Program-made: the position numbers and the translations under genes
Assembly: GCA_016584305.1 (NCBI GenBank)
Contig: JACEEZ010016126.1
Location: 380,001 to 444,000, forward strand
Direction of reading: 5' to 3'
Origin: Chionoecetes opilio
Taxonomy: Eukaryota; Arthropoda; Malacostraca; Decapoda; Majidae
DNA: 64,000 nt
In this document: piece after piece, positions 47,111-59,270 of the stretch
Position numbering within the stretch: the first letter of the stretch is position 1
Layout of the letters: every line of letters begins with the position of its first letter
The notes under the pieces: model-generated
The model's database searches: none
Told to the model about the DNA's origin: nothing
Seen by the model: the letters and a program-made list of their open reading frames with translations, nothing else

Positions 47111-47876
47111 GACTCAAGTTTAGAGAAAATTTTATTGTGCTTGTATCTAGAATTGACTCACATCAAAGTTTAGAGAATGCGTTTAGAATAGTTTAGACTT
47201 TAGAGACTCAAGTTTAGTTTTTAATGCGCTTGCCTCAATGTTGCGATAGAAACAGCATTATAAAAAACATGAGAGATTAGTTAAACAATACCCGCGAATA
47301 CAGTGCATGTGGCCAAGCTATAATGAAAGGCAGCACCAAACTGTTTCCATCACGAATAACTGTTGTTTACGAATTTTTGGTCACGGATACGGTAATGGCA
47401 AACCAATGTAACCACCCTTCGAATCTACGTTATGTATCCATTCGTGTGCATCTCCCTGTACATCCTCCAGTCACCCAAACTGATTAAATAATATGTGATG
47501 AGTTGCTGTTCGTGGGGTGGTATAGGCGACACAACGTAGAGCAAAGCCTTTAGAATTAAGCCTAATTCTAAAGGCTTTGACGTAGGGTAGGTAATGTACA
47601 GGGTGGTGGTGGTGGTGGTGGTGTGTGGGAGGGTGACAGCTGGTCGACCCATCTAAGTCAGCCGACCACGCCCACCATTCAGGCGGGTGGGGGTATCGCA
47701 GGCCTCCTCGTCTCTATCATGGCATGTATATATATATCGACAATGAATAGGGTCCATCTTGAATACTAACTATATAAAACTTTACCAGGAAAATTTAAAG
47801 AGAGGAATAAGCATAATACTTTGCATCACATTTGTAGAGAACAAAACCAACTCCCACGATGGTGACCTTTGACCTG

Positions 47877-47878
<2 letters not shown>

Positions 47879-47958
<80 letters not shown>

Positions 47959-47968
47959 CGAGAGCGAG

Positions 47969-48002
<34 letters not shown>
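47879..48002. repeat. (GA)n microsatellite with (GAGAGC) block
   Basis: Near-pure GA with four GAGAGC-type interruptions at about 47950-47975. Confidence 0.95.
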
Positions 48003-48005
<3 letters not shown>

Positions 48006-48380
48006 ATGCCGATGGGAGAAGGCAGGAATGTATGCATAATCTTCACTTGCCAATCAATCAATACTATTTTTCTCTCCTTACGTAGTTACAATTTATACAG
48101 CACTAAGTCCGCCAGCCCTGCCACGCTACACCGCCTGTTTCCCCAGCTGCCGTGCGAGGCCTCAACATTCCCCCACCACTACCGAGGTACTTAGCATATG
48201 ATTAAAAGGGTTCACTGACCACTCTCTTACTGATGAAATACAAAATCGATCTCTCTCATCACACACACACACACACCAAAAAATAAAAAGAAGGTCGATA
48301 CACAAGAGGACATACAACAAAAATAGGAAAAGGGAGATGCCTGAATAACATAAAGAAAGAAGTACAGCTTCCCTCATAGA

Positions 48381-48545
48381 AATGTAGAAGTTTGGAATGG
48401 ACTAAATGAGGAGGTGATATCGGCAAAGAATGTGCACCAGTTGAAAGAAAGACTGGATAAATGTTGATACGGAGACGGGACCACACGAGTGTAGCTCAGG
48501 CCCTGTAAAACACGACTAAGTAAACAACTAGGTAAATACACACAC
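48381..48545 (+). mobile_element. 3' end of a LINE reverse-transcriptase gene and its tail
   Basis: 48381-48467 reads NVEVWNGLNEEVISAKN then VHQLKERLDKC and a stop. This is the W-N-x-L...F/L-K-x-R-L-D-K ending typical of CR1/Jockey-type ORF2 proteins. The tail ACCACACGAGTGTAGCTCAG and GCCCTGTAAAACAC ends in (CA)n. A second copy of the tail is at 55994-56046. Heavily 5'-truncated. Confidence 0.65.
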
Positions 48546-48830
48546 ACACGCATAGTATGCAGAAGGCATGTGCGAGGTTATGCCAGATGAGGATACAGTA
48601 TATATAGAAGAACGTGAGATCGGCTGTTTCCTACATATTAGGGGTATGACACGTATTCCTAGACACTGAATGCTGAATATGTGAGATGAGTGGACGAGAA
48701 AATACGAAGAAAAAAAAAGTGTCTGCATCAATCTCAAAAATCTGCAAAAATCTCAAAGTACGAGGCGGCGACACTGGCTGGCTATGGCATATTTTCTTGA
48801 TTTATTATAATTTTTTTTTTTTTTTTTTTT

Positions 48831-48880
48831 ACTGTATGCCTTCAGGTGAAAGTAAACTCATTATTATATGGCCCGTGACT
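48831..48880 (+). repeat. TATGCCTTCGGGTGAAAATA motif (R2), copy 1
   Basis: T-run followed by ACTGTATGCCTTCAGGTGAA and an ATTATT tail. It is one of four dispersed copies. Confidence 0.65.
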
Positions 48881-49149
48881 CACGATAACTAATCAAGAAA
48901 TAAATGAATGATTGCTTCTAATTCATCATGTTGTTGTTTTTCATGAGTTTCACCATCACTGTGAGACTTGCTTTACGTATCAATCAGGATTTATTTCTCC
49001 GGTATCTCGCAACAAATATTATTATTTTTTTCTCCAGCATCTCGCAACACCAAACGACGTCTTGGAAATAAGATGCTAGTGTTTTCTCGGTTAGTGATTT
49101 CCCGGCATTGAGCCACCGGTAAAACCACTTCCTGCTTCCTGCTACACAC

Positions 49150-49151
<2 letters not shown>

Positions 49152-49181
<30 letters not shown>
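49152..49181. repeat. Short (CT)n microsatellite
   Basis: Fifteen CT units. 48900-49440 is otherwise without features; (AT)n lies at about 49445-49462. Confidence 0.9.
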
Positions 49182-49183
<2 letters not shown>

Positions 49184-49519
49184 CCCCCCCACTCGCCTGT
49201 TTCCCGGTAGCACAGCGGTCTATCTTCAATACGACGCAATTCAAGATTACAGCAATGGAAATTTTTTAACTAATATGTTCGACTATATTATAATACCCGA
49301 ACATCATGAGCCTTGTTTAGATGTTCTATCCTTTTTTTTTAATATTTTTTATTTACTGTGCCTTTTTTTTTAATATGTTATGAACTAATATTAAATCTTT
49401 AACTAATATGTCTCGACTGAAGGGCAAACAGAAACTTTAATAACTATATATATATATATATAAAAAAATGGGGAGAACATTGTTTGCACGTTCTTTCCCT
49501 CTTTTTTTTTTTTTTTTTT

Positions 49520-49580
49520 AGTGTATGCCTTCGGGCGAAAATAAAATGACTATTATTATTATTATTATCATTAGTATTAT
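49520..49580 (+). repeat. R2 motif, copy 2, with (ATT)n tail
   Basis: GTGTATGCCTTCGGGCGAAA followed by an ATTATT microsatellite and preceded by a T-run. It looks like a retroposon 3' end. Confidence 0.65.
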
Positions 49581-49990
49581 AACAGCCTCTACAGTCAGTC
49601 ATTTCGGCCTGTACTACGGCGCTATTATACATCCCGGCGTGATGCTGCAATACACGTGGCACCAGGAAGTACAAATGCTGCAACTGTTCCGGCTGTCAAC
49701 ACTATACTTATGACAGACGCTTCCTCTGTTATGACTCATACATAGCCCGGCAGTCATTATCTGGGTTATAATGACACACGAGGAGAAGGTTAACGGCAGC
49801 GATGACTTATATGGCAGAAACACATAATAATAATAATATAATAATAATGATGATGATGATAATAATAATAATAATCATAATAATGGGCCGTTATTTAATA
49901 TGCTAAGAGGTCATTGTACGAGGCTCAGTAACTTTAGTAATGTGGTTATCTGAAGGTCAAAGCGACATTTTATACCTCACGATCCACCCC

Positions 49991-49993
<3 letters not shown>

Positions 49994-50074
<81 letters not shown>
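49994..50074. repeat. (CT)n microsatellite
   Basis: About 40 pure CT units. An (AAT)/(GAT) tract precedes it at 49826-49885. 50265-50560 holds repeated CCTGACATTGTAT followed by A-runs. Confidence 0.95.
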
Positions 50075-50078
<4 letters not shown>

Positions 50079-50955
50079 GATAGCGAGTAAGGACGAGATT
50101 CATGTGTGGGGAAGTACGTAACAGAGAGAAAGAAAGGACGACTGATAACAACAAATCATTTAATCTGATAAGTGTACTCTATATATATGTAAATAGTGAT
50201 AGTGATGTAGAGAGAAGGTCACACCAAACAAACGCCGGCCCTAGACATTCACCTGACATTGTATATAAAAAAAAAAAAAAAAAACCCTGACTTGTACTGA
50301 AAAAGAAAAAAAACCTGACATTGTATTAAGAAAAAATAAAACTTGTAAACTTAGGTAGTAAAAAAGACATTGTAGAGAAAAATAAATCAATAAACCTGAC
50401 ATTGTATCAAAAATAAAAATAATAATAAACATGACATTGTATTAAGAAAAAAAACCCACTTGTAAACTAAGGTAAAAAAAAATAAAAAAATGCGCAAAAG
50501 AGCTGATTTTTCCTCGCCATGATGTATTAAAAAAAAAAAAAAAAAAATTTGTGTGCATGGACTGAGCTGCTATTTTTCTATTGTTTACACCAAGTGCTTT
50601 ACATTTTGTCCCAATTATATACATTCGCACTTACAATTGTTCGGGTATAATCTAAATGAATAAGGTGTTGTCCATTCCCCGAGCTGAGTTTTAAAAGGGC
50701 ATTCGAATGTCATACAGGCAAGTAAGCGGAAAAGTCAAACCGATATACCATTCTGTTCAAAGTCACGAATTGCCAAACGTTACGTGATACAACGCAATGC
50801 AATGATGGTATTTCAGCAATGTTGTTGTTACCGAGAGCAAAGCAAATGTTGGGTAACGAATCGGCCACTCAATCTTTGCCATATCAGCAGGTCTCGTCTA
50901 TAAAAACCTTCCAACTCTCGTGATAAAACTACACCCCGTTGCAGCATACTTTACT

Positions 50956-50957
<2 letters not shown>

Positions 50958-51049
<92 letters not shown>

Positions 51050-51071
51050 ACACACACACACACACACCCAC
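50958..51071. repeat. (CT)n then (CA)n compound microsatellite
   Basis: CT to about 51046, then CA to about 51071. 50560-50957 shows no feature. Confidence 0.95.
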
Positions 51072-51326
51072 ACCATATTAACTATATATATATTTTCTTA
51101 TTACAATTCTCAAAGTTCTCTCACGTTTCACTGACCTATTTTTCATTTGACCTTTCCTCGAGCATGCATGTTTTAGCGGCCTGCCAACGCTTGACCTATT
51201 CAGTGTAAACTTGTAAAGGAACGCAGCTCTAATCTATTCTTGGGCTCATCACAATGCCAAGGCCGTTGACATGAAAGTAATGTGAACGAAGCTTTCATTT
51301 ATCACTACTGAATTCAATGTTATAAC

Positions 51327-51554
51327 GTACTACCGTCAATAACACTATAGTCGCCACTGCACTAATGTCACCAGGCGAATATTACGAATTTTAGCATCAC
51401 TACAGACTTGTATGTGCCACTAAAGACAGGTACATAATATAAACTACTGTGCATGCCTCTTCAGTGGCACATACAAGTCTGTTGTGATGCTAAAATTCGT
51501 AATATATGGCGCCTGGTGACATTAGTGCAGTGGCGACTATAGTGTTATTGACAG

Positions 51555-51557
<3 letters not shown>
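51327..51557. mobile_element. MITE with about 92-bp terminal inverted repeats
   Basis: The left arm GTACTACCGTCAATAACACT through CAGACTTGTATGTGCCACT is mirrored on the right, ending at GACAGTAC. A 45-bp centre separates the arms. A half-copy is at 28934-29030. A (TAC)n tract abuts its right end. Confidence 0.88.
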
Positions 51558-51599
<42 letters not shown>

Positions 51600-51686
51600 A
51601 ACTACTACTACTACTATTACAACTGTACGGCTAAAACAGATGCTATTATTAACATCAAGTTTTCCTTAGTGCCTATCCATGAGCCG

Positions 51687-51749
<63 letters not shown>

Positions 51750-51860
51750 CACTACTACTATTACAACTTTACGGCTATAAAATTAATCAAGTTTCTAGTG
51801 CCTATCCATGAGCCGTACTACTACTATTACTACTATTACAACTGTACGTCCATAAGTGAA
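51558..51860. repeat. (TAC)n microsatellites with a duplicated spacer
   Basis: TAC repeats at 51554-51615, 51688-51766 and about 51817-51842, joined by copies of TAGTGCCTATCCATGAGCCG and ACAACTGTACGGCTA. Confidence 0.92.
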
Positions 51861-52570
51861 GTTTCTAGTGCCTATCTATGAGCCACGCCCTACTACCGCC
51901 TAACAACCTCATTCTAGGCCTCAGCAGACATGGAGGTAGTGGTAGTGGTGGGGGGGGAGGGGGGGGGGAGGTTGGCGCGTCGCAGGGCTGCTCCGGACAT
52001 GGTATTGATCAAGGGAAGGAAGCAGCCTCCCAGCCCAGCATCCTCTCCTCTCCCGCCACCACCACCACCACCTCCATGACACGCGTTTATGAAGGTTATA
52101 TAAGACATTCTACATAACGTGAGACCAGCCACGTATACTGATGCTGGGCTAACCGAAATGAACTGTAGCTGGTATAAGTAGTAGCTGTTATAGGCAGATT
52201 AAACGACAATGGTCACAAGAAGAAGAATGTCAGTTGATGTTAGGTTACCAGAACTACCAGAAAATCTAGCCCCATCTGGTCTAAGTAACATCTAGCTAAC
52301 CCCTTTGAGCCTTCGAGCATCTAGCCCCTGAGAACTGTAGCTAGACTGGTGGCACCGTGACAGGCCTGTTGGTGCCACGACGCGAGGACAGGCAGGTGTC
52401 ATGGGTACAGGTGCAATGTGGATTACTGTACATACACCTGTACATGTATGACAGGTGCTCTGAACATCTGTCCCACTTGTCCCGGCCACTGCCACCATTC
52501 CTTCGCTATGCCACGTCATAACCTAACGCCTATATAATAACTTGCACTCGCCTATGGATAACTATGTCCT

Positions 52571-53716
52571 AATGGGGAGTTTTCTAATAAGCTCACGCTC
52601 AAGCCTGTCTCTCAGGCTGTCACATCCTCAGCACTTTCAGCCTGAATGATCTATCATTTACCGTAAATTCCCTGTGCTTTTTCGGGACAGATCAGAATTA
52701 CCTTTCAATACAACAACTGAAACAGTTCTTAATAAAAAATGTAGTTTATCATTTTATTTGTCTGCACTTGGTGAAAATATTGGCAAAACAATTGAATACT
52801 TGAAAACTCATTCTTTAAAAATCGTCTTTTCATGGAAAAACGCAAGTTCAAGCAGAATGAGGCTTCAGGAAATATCTACTTGTATGTAAGCATTCACTGA
52901 GTACCTGTTTTGGGTGTGTCTGTCTGTCTTGAGACGAACATTTAACCAAGAAGTAATTTAAGTGCTTGCACCTCAACGAACAGTCCGGGATGGAAGACAG
53001 TTGAAAGCGTTTGTTTACTATTTCCGTCTCGAAAGACGAAAGTCTCCTTTATGTGGGAAACGGTATGTGGGAGCGGATGCCACAAATATTCCAGTAGAGG
53101 ATAGAGAGTGTGATGAGATAAGCGGGTGATAATAGTTAGGATGACAGTCTCTGGTATTGAGAAGTTAGGAGTATCAGAGATATGAGCCATGAGGTAAGAA
53201 GCGGGGGCGCTGAGCTGAATTTCTACCCGTGTGGTATCTACAGGAAAGTGGATGATAACAGATCCTGCCGGCGGGATGGTTTCTGTGGAGATGCTGAACG
53301 CCACACTCTGTTTTGGTTAAATATTCGTCGTAAGAGAGACATATACACCCAAAACAGGTACTCAGTGAATGCTTACTACAGGTACTCAGTGAATGCTTAC
53401 ATACAAGTAAATATTTCCTGAAGCCTCATTCTGCTTGAACTTGCGTTTTTTTTATGAAAAGACGATTTTTAAAGATTGAGTTTTCAAGTATTCAATTGTT
53501 TTGCCAATATTTTCACCAAGTGTAGACAAATAAAATGAAACTACATTTTTTATTAAGAACTGTTTCAGTTGTTGTATTGAAGGGTAATTCTGATATGTCC
53601 CAAAGAAGTACAGAGAATTTACGGTAAATGATAGATCATTCAGCCTCACAGAGCAGAGGATGTGAGATGCGCGAGGGACATCTGGCGGCTTAGCTTTGAA
53701 AACTCCCCATTGTCCT
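52571..53716. mobile_element. Large foldback element: 345-370-bp inverted arms around a 420-bp insert
   Basis: The left arm (52571-52920) and right arm (53345-53716) are inverted copies; both include TTTACCGTAAATTC, ACAACTGAAACAGTTCTTAA and GAATGCTTAC-type segments. Short flanks are direct repeats: CACTGCCACCATTCC with GCTATGCCACGTCATAA at about 52487-52520 and 53728-53762. The unique centre carries the frame at 52942-53304. Confidence 0.8.
52942..53304 (-). CDS. Unrecognised protein-like frame inside the foldback element
   Basis: About 120 codons open on the minus strand. It reads VAFSISTETIPPAGSVIIHF then PVDTTRVEIQLSAPASYL and later SIPETVILTIITRL, ending KLLLG. The composition is balanced and beta-rich, unlike the repeat-derived frames nearby. 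I do not recognise a family; IPPAGSVIIHFP resembles extracellular beta-sandwich repeats only vaguely. There is no splice evidence. It could be a captured gene fragment or chance. Confidence 0.3.
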   Translation of the reverse strand: MAFSISTETIPPAGSVIIHFPVDTTRVEIQLSAPASYLMAHISDTPNFSIPETVILTIITRLSHHTLYPLLEYLWHPLPHTVSHIKETFVFRDGNSKQTLSTVFHPGLFVEVQALKLLLG

Positions 53717-53811
53717 ATTCCTATGTCCACTGCCACCATTCCTATGCTATGCCACGTCATAATCTAACCCCTATGACTAACTTAGCCACGTACATACACT
53801 TGTTAGCGACA

Positions 53812-53882
53812 TAAGAACATAACATAAGAAAATAAGGAAGCTACAAGAGGCTGCGAGACCTATACGTGGTAGTTCCTGTTAT
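53812..53882 (+). repeat. R1 interspersed repeat copy
   Basis: ACATAAGAAAATAAGGAAGC and TACAAGAGGCTGCGAGACCT, then GGTAGTTCCTGTTA. Same orientation as the nesprin-intron copies. Confidence 0.8.
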
Positions 53883-54166
53883 ACACATACTGTAAGCATT
53901 CTCGAAGGGTGTGTGAGTGTGTATGTCACGGGAGTGTTGTGGTAGGAGATACAAGTGTAGCCAGTGGTGATGTCATATGGCACTACGGTTGGTGGTGGTG
54001 GTGGTGGTGAGTGATGGTGGTGATGACCCAGGGGAGGGGCAGGGATCGATGGCATTCCTGTGTTCTGTATATGTTTGCGTCCTGCCTAGTGACTGTCTGT
54101 AGTCGAGACGTCACCTTCCTGATGGTGACATTGACATGGTTGTGCCCTGAGTGACATCAATGTTTA

Positions 54167-54183
54167 TCACACACACACACACA

Positions 54184-54214
<31 letters not shown>

Positions 54215-54262
54215 AAACACAACACACACACTCATTCACACAACACACACACACACACACAT
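54167..54262. repeat. (CA)n microsatellite, interrupted
   Basis: CA tracts with CCA, CAAAA and ATTCA interruptions. A short (GATA)n-like tract follows at about 54328-54345. Confidence 0.9.
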
Positions 54263-54659
54263 TCGTAACGTCAATCTAAAAAAAACATATCTGTCTATCC
54301 CTATCTAACTCTCACATATCATAAACACAGATAGATAGATAAACATATATCTGTCTATCTGTTTATATATCAGTCTAGTCATCCCAGACGTGGTCAAAAC
54401 AAAGACAAGACAAGATCAAAACAAGTCCCCCAGACGATAAAAACAACATGGGTGCCTCGAACAATTATCAAGAGAAGAGAAGAGAAAAAAACGGCACTGT
54501 TACCATCTTACCTTCATATTTTTCTTAGGGCTGAGCGGTATTTCACCCATAATTCATTAAACACCGGTACTCGTCTCTATCTTGCATATATATCTCAGAG
54601 ACACACGACAACACACCACTGTCACCACACAATTCACATGTTCCCGTCACTAATAATCC

Positions 54660-54702
54660 GTGAATACGACCTCTTGTAGCTTCCTTATTTTGTTAGGTTC
54701 TT
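54660..54702 (-). repeat. Truncated R1 copy
   Basis: ACCTCTTGTAGCTTCCTTAT then TTTGTTAGGTTCTT, the reverse complement of the R1 start. Confidence 0.65.
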
Positions 54703-54734
54703 CCGTTAAGCGCGCAATAACCTGTCACTCGTCG

Positions 54735-55090
54735 CTCCCCTCCCTTTAACCGCTCGCGCACATGTTTCTCCTCTCTCCGCCTCCACACTCCCACCACAGC
54801 GCACGGCGACGCTCAACTGTTCGGCGGGAAATATGGCTGTGGCTGGCGGGCACCTCTCTCTCGCTCTCGCTCGCTCTCGCTCGCTCTCTCTTCGCGCAGC
54901 AGTTGCCAAGTGTGTCCTGCTGTTTGTTTATGCGTCTCGGAGACTCGGCATAATATTATCAGTCAGACAGTCACCATTCGTTTTCCGATGGTCCGAGGGG
55001 GCACTGATGCACTCTATGCTCCGGGGCAGTGGTCGGGGTGAGCGAGGGCCAAGGCGAGGGACCACTAGGCCCCCCGCTGTGCCATGCCCG
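54735..55090. promoter_or_regulatory. CpG-rich promoter-like region
   Basis: A GC-rich block with an E2F-like site TTCGGCGGGAAATATGGC at about 54818-54835 and CTCGCTCTCGC repeats. Frames run both ways and none has recognisable protein. It could be a promoter or first exon of an unidentified transcript. Confidence 0.3.
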
Positions 55091-55240
55091 GTGGGGGGGT
55101 ATACAGTCAGGCAGGGTATATATACTGGCATCACCTTCCAGTTTTCGAAGAACAAATTGCTCTTCAGTCTGTTGCAATATTCTGCGACCTATACACAACG
55201 GGGGCAGGGGAACAAGGCATTCATTCGGTACTAAGCAAGA

Positions 55241-55258
55241 GGTAGTAGTAGTTGTAGA

Positions 55259-55299
<41 letters not shown>

Positions 55300-55396
55300 G
55301 AGTAGGAGTAGGAGTAGGAGTAGTAGGAGTAGGAGTAGGAGTAGGAGTAGGAGTAGGAGTAGGAGTAGGAGTAGTAGGTAGTAGTAGTAGTAGTAG

Positions 55397-55441
<45 letters not shown>

Positions 55442-55502
55442 GAGTAGTAGTAGTAGTAGTAGTAGTATAGTAATAGTAGTAGTAGTAGTAGTAGTAGTAG
55501 TA

Positions 55503-55583
<81 letters not shown>
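55241..55583. repeat. (GTA)n with (GGAGTA)n microsatellite
   Basis: About 340 bp of GTA triplets with blocks of GGAGTA hexamers near 55297-55375. Confidence 0.95.
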
Positions 55584-55893
55584 CATGATGATGATTATAA
55601 GACAAATACGAATGATGAAGCGGTATATACGTAGACAAGAATCATATTTTTCCTCCCCAGGTCTATTTGAAGCCCTCAATCTGTCTTCACCTCTCTTGAA
55701 AACAATTAGAGATGAATATAAAAAAGTAAAATCGATATAGATATAATAATAATCGATATAAGATAGAAATAGAGATATAATCGATTAAACAACGAAACTA
55801 AGGAGGCGATGGAGGTCACTTCCCACAATTAGACAAGTGAGTCATTCTACCCTTACTGTGTGAACACTTGCGGAACGCGTGCTGGCCCGTATT

Positions 55894-56046
55894 AACACAC
55901 ACACACACACACACAACACACACACACACACACACACACACACTACACACACACACACACACATTCACACTAACACACACACATTCACACACACGGAGAC
56001 GGGGCCATACGAGTATAGCTCAGGCCCTGTAAAATACAACTAGATG

Positions 56047-56093
<47 letters not shown>

Positions 56094-56150
56094 CACACAC
56101 ACACACAACACACACACACACACACACACAACACACACACACACACATAA
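55894..56150. repeat. (CA)n blocks flanking a LINE tail copy
   Basis: CA repeats on both sides of 55994-56046, which reads GGAGACGGGGCCATACGAGT and ATAGCTCAGGCCCTGTAAAA. This is the same tail as after the LINE end at 48467. Confidence 0.88.
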
Positions 56151-56262
56151 CGCCTCCTAAACAGCCGCGGTACTTGGCCCCACACACAGTTTGTTTGGGG
56201 CACGCGAGGCCCAGGAATGGTATGGAGAATGAGTTGCGTAATGCCAGCCATCATTATGTTGT

Positions 56263-56505
56263 GTGAGGAGGAGGAGGAGGAGGAGGAGGAGGAGGGAAGG
56301 AAGAGGAGGCCTGGAGGAGGAGAGGAGGAAGTGGAGGTGGAGAGGAGGAGGAGGAGGAGGAGGAGGAGGAGGAGGAGGAGGAGGAGGAGAGGAGGAGGAG
56401 GAGGAGGAGGAGAGGAGAGGAAGAGGAAGAGGAGGAGGAGGAGGAGGAGGAGGAGGAGAGGAGGAGGAGGAGGAGGAAACAAGGAGGAGAGGAGGAGGCA
56501 GAAGG
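56263..56505. repeat. (GGA)n microsatellite
   Basis: GGA triplets with a few AGA, GTGGA and GGAA interruptions. Poly-Glu, poly-Arg and poly-Gly frames are artefacts. Confidence 0.95.
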
Positions 56506-56509
56506 AGCC

Positions 56510-56665
56510 CCGTCGCACCTTCGCGGGTCGGCTGGCCAGGTGAGGAGATGACGTCATGGCGGCTGTTGGTGTCAGAGGTATATTTGGGTGCAGCTTGCCG
56601 GTTCCCCCCCCCCTCCCCCCCTTGGTATACCCAACCCAGCAGCAGCAGCAGCAGCAGCAGTCGTC
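56510..56665. promoter_or_regulatory. CRE site and (CAG)n next to the GGA tract
   Basis: GATGACGTCATGGCGGC at about 56546-56562 joins a CRE palindrome to a YY1-like ATGGCGGC. (CAG)n with eight units follows at about 56637-56660. No transcript is identified. Confidence 0.25.
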
Positions 56666-56762
56666 CCTCTCACACAGGCCACCAAGCACCCCTTGACCTC
56701 TGCACGCCTCACCGCCTTCAAAACACCCCTGACTATTTAGCTCTAGCAAACACCCCTACCTC

Positions 56763-56763
56763 A

Positions 56764-56800
<37 letters not shown>

Positions 56801-56882
56801 CATCAGTTCTCACACAGCTTCTTTAACTTTCTTCCAAGGACCTCGCAGCCTTTCCAGCCCCTCATACACACACACACACACA
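56763..56882. repeat. Two (CA)n tracts with a duplicated flank
   Basis: CA tracts at 56765-56798 and 56867-56883. Each is followed by a copy of CTTTAACTTTCTTC and AAGGACCTCGCAGCCTTTCC. 56884-57595 holds C-runs and TAGTATAGTA-type repeats, with no gene. Confidence 0.85.
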
Positions 56883-57596
56883 CAGCCTCTTTAACTTTCT
56901 TCAAAGGACCTCGCAGCCTTTCCAGCCCCTCATAGACTCATCATGACCTTCAGGAGTCTCACGAGTCTTTGTTAAATACCACCCATCCAGACGATCTCAG
57001 TAAAAACTATCTCCTTCGTACGACCTTTCCTGGCACGAACCGTAGAAGAATTTCCTGTCCTCACCATCGTCTTAGGTGCCACACTAGACATCCTCCCGGA
57101 ACTTTGTTAGGCTTTGTTTTGCCAGGCATTCCCCCTCGCCATGCTACGTCCTTGCCTCCTGTTACATCACCGACAGTTTTCCAATGCCCCCCCCCCGCCC
57201 CCAGCCTTACCCCCCCCCCCCCATGACCCCTGTGGGCGGGAGAAAGCAGCTCTCCCGAGGCCGCACCACAGACGAGCCTTTTACATGGTGTGTGTTGCCG
57301 TATTCACAGTCTTGTTAATCGCGGTTACTCACTCCACGTTAGCCCGAGAGTGAACGCCCCCTTACATCCCGCTATATCATGGGATCTAACGCTTATCTAG
57401 ATCCCTCTAAGTGTGATCTAAATCTTATCTAGGAGGGATTATAGGATTGCCTGCATATCTTTAGCTTAGTACTATTAAAACAAATAGTATAGTAAACTTA
57501 GTAGTATAGTACTTAAACTTAGTAGTTATAGTATAGTAACTTAGCTTTAGTATTTAAGTTCATTCCCTAACGTCTATATATTATGTTGTTGTTTTT

Positions 57597-57660
57597 CCTG
57601 TATGCCTTCGGGTGAGAATATAATTATTACTATTATTACTGTTATTACTATTATCATATC
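57597..57660 (+). repeat. R2 motif, copy 3
   Basis: CTGTATGCCTTCGGGTGAGA followed by ATTACTATTATTACTGTTAT. Confidence 0.65.
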
Positions 57661-57847
57661 GGATACGTTGCCTTGTATATCTAAGCTGGATCTATACGTA
57701 CGTTGCCCCATAAGACATTACGCCACATGGTATAACTTATTAGATGCCTGAACACGGGGAGCATATAAAAAAGCGGTAGAGGTCACAAGAAGAAGAAGAT
57801 ATTCCCGTTTTCTGGAACAATATGTCGCGTTTACTCTTGAACACGTC

Positions 57848-57890
57848 AGGTTAGGTTACGTTAAGTTACGGTTAAGTTAGGTTAAGTTTC
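57848..57890. repeat. Short degenerate telomere-like tract
   Basis: Imperfect TTAGG-type units: GGTTAGGTTACGTTAAGTTA then CGGTTAAGTTAGGTTAAG. TTAGG is the usual arthropod telomere repeat; this is only about 43 bp and degenerate. Confidence 0.4.
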
Positions 57891-58074
57891 CTAATCAATT
57901 TTCAGTCACTTTGTATGGGAATCAAATTGAGGGGATGAGAAAATCCTATGGTTAGTTTCGGAGCTACAGCCAAGCGTCTTCACTTGGACACTACATATTC
58001 GCATAGAGTTGGGGAATATTCACACGGGGAGAGGCAGTGGAGAGAATTAATGGATATACTAGCACCACAGTCTA

Positions 58075-58098
58075 CACACACACACACACACACACACA
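58075..58098. repeat. Short (CA)n
   Basis: About twelve CA units. 57661-58250 holds no gene. Confidence 0.9.
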
Positions 58099-58254
58099 TG
58101 ACCAGCACCTCAGTCTAGAGAGATTACGTCTTTTAATCCCCCGAGCAGCTAAAAAAAAAATAGTCCTCACGTCTTCATACCCGAACACGCACGACCTCGA
58201 GTCTACATCACGCATTATACAGCAGCGGATAATGTATATAGGTCACGAGACGAT

Positions 58255-58590
58255 TTGTGATGAGGCCAGGGAAGCAGAGGGAAGGAAGGAAATGGAGAGG
58301 GTAGGAAGAAAGGAAAGGAAGGAGAGAAGTTTATGGAGAGGGTACAAAAGAAAGGAAGGGAAGGAGGGGGAATGAAGGGGAGGAAAGGAAAGAAGAGAGG
58401 GAAGAAGAGGAGAAGGAAGAGAAGGAGAGGAGAGGAAAGAACAGAGAGAGGGAGAGGAGAAAGAAGAGGAGGAGAGGAGAGGAAAAAAGACAAGGAAGAA
58501 GAGGAGAAGGAAGAGAAGGAGAGGAGAGGAAAGAAGAGAAGGAAGAGAAGAAGAGGAAGAAAGATACAAGGAAGAAGAGGAAGAGGACAT
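58255..58590. repeat. Polypurine tract (GGAAGA/GGAGA)n
   Basis: About 330 bp almost purely of A and G on the plus strand, with repeated GAAGAGGAGAAGGAAGAGAA. (GT)n follows at 58650-58683. Confidence 0.9.
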
Positions 58591-58647
58591 GAGTGAGGCA
58601 AAAGATGACCCGCACAAGAAAAGGGGCGGGGCAGGAAGCACGGTGCC

Positions 58648-58683
<36 letters not shown>

Positions 58684-59174
58684 TGACAGCGGGGAAAAAA
58701 AAGAGATGAGGTCAAATTTTCAGGTCATAAGGACACGCAAGGAACAAACGAGGGCCTGTATCTGTCCTAAAATCTCTCTCTCTCTCTCTCTCTCGATAAG
58801 AATGGGAGCTGGCGTAACCGAGTGCCGGATAAGATAACAAAAACGAAATACAGCTGATTACAGGGGGAAGGGGAAACGATAGAGGAGGAAGGTAGTTATG
58901 ATGATACTGCTCCTACAACTACAACAACAACAACAGCTACTACTACTACTACTTCAACTACCACTCCTACAACTACTACCTTTCTCATGTGATCTGGTAA
59001 TGTTGAAATAGAGAACCCATACAAATGTGAAATGTAAACAGGATGTAGATAAACATAGGTGCTAAAAAAAGGTCAACAGGAAACATGAATATAGCAAGGA
59101 AAAAAAGTTATCAGAGGAAGAAGGAGGAGGAGGAGGAAGGAAGAGGAGAGGAAGAAGATTAGTAGGTGTGTGTG

Positions 59175-59175
<1 letters not shown>

Positions 59176-59270
<95 letters not shown>

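Noticed and set aside
56093..56826. Poly-Arg/Glu/Gly frames near the GGA tract
   Set aside because: Simple-sequence translation in all frames.
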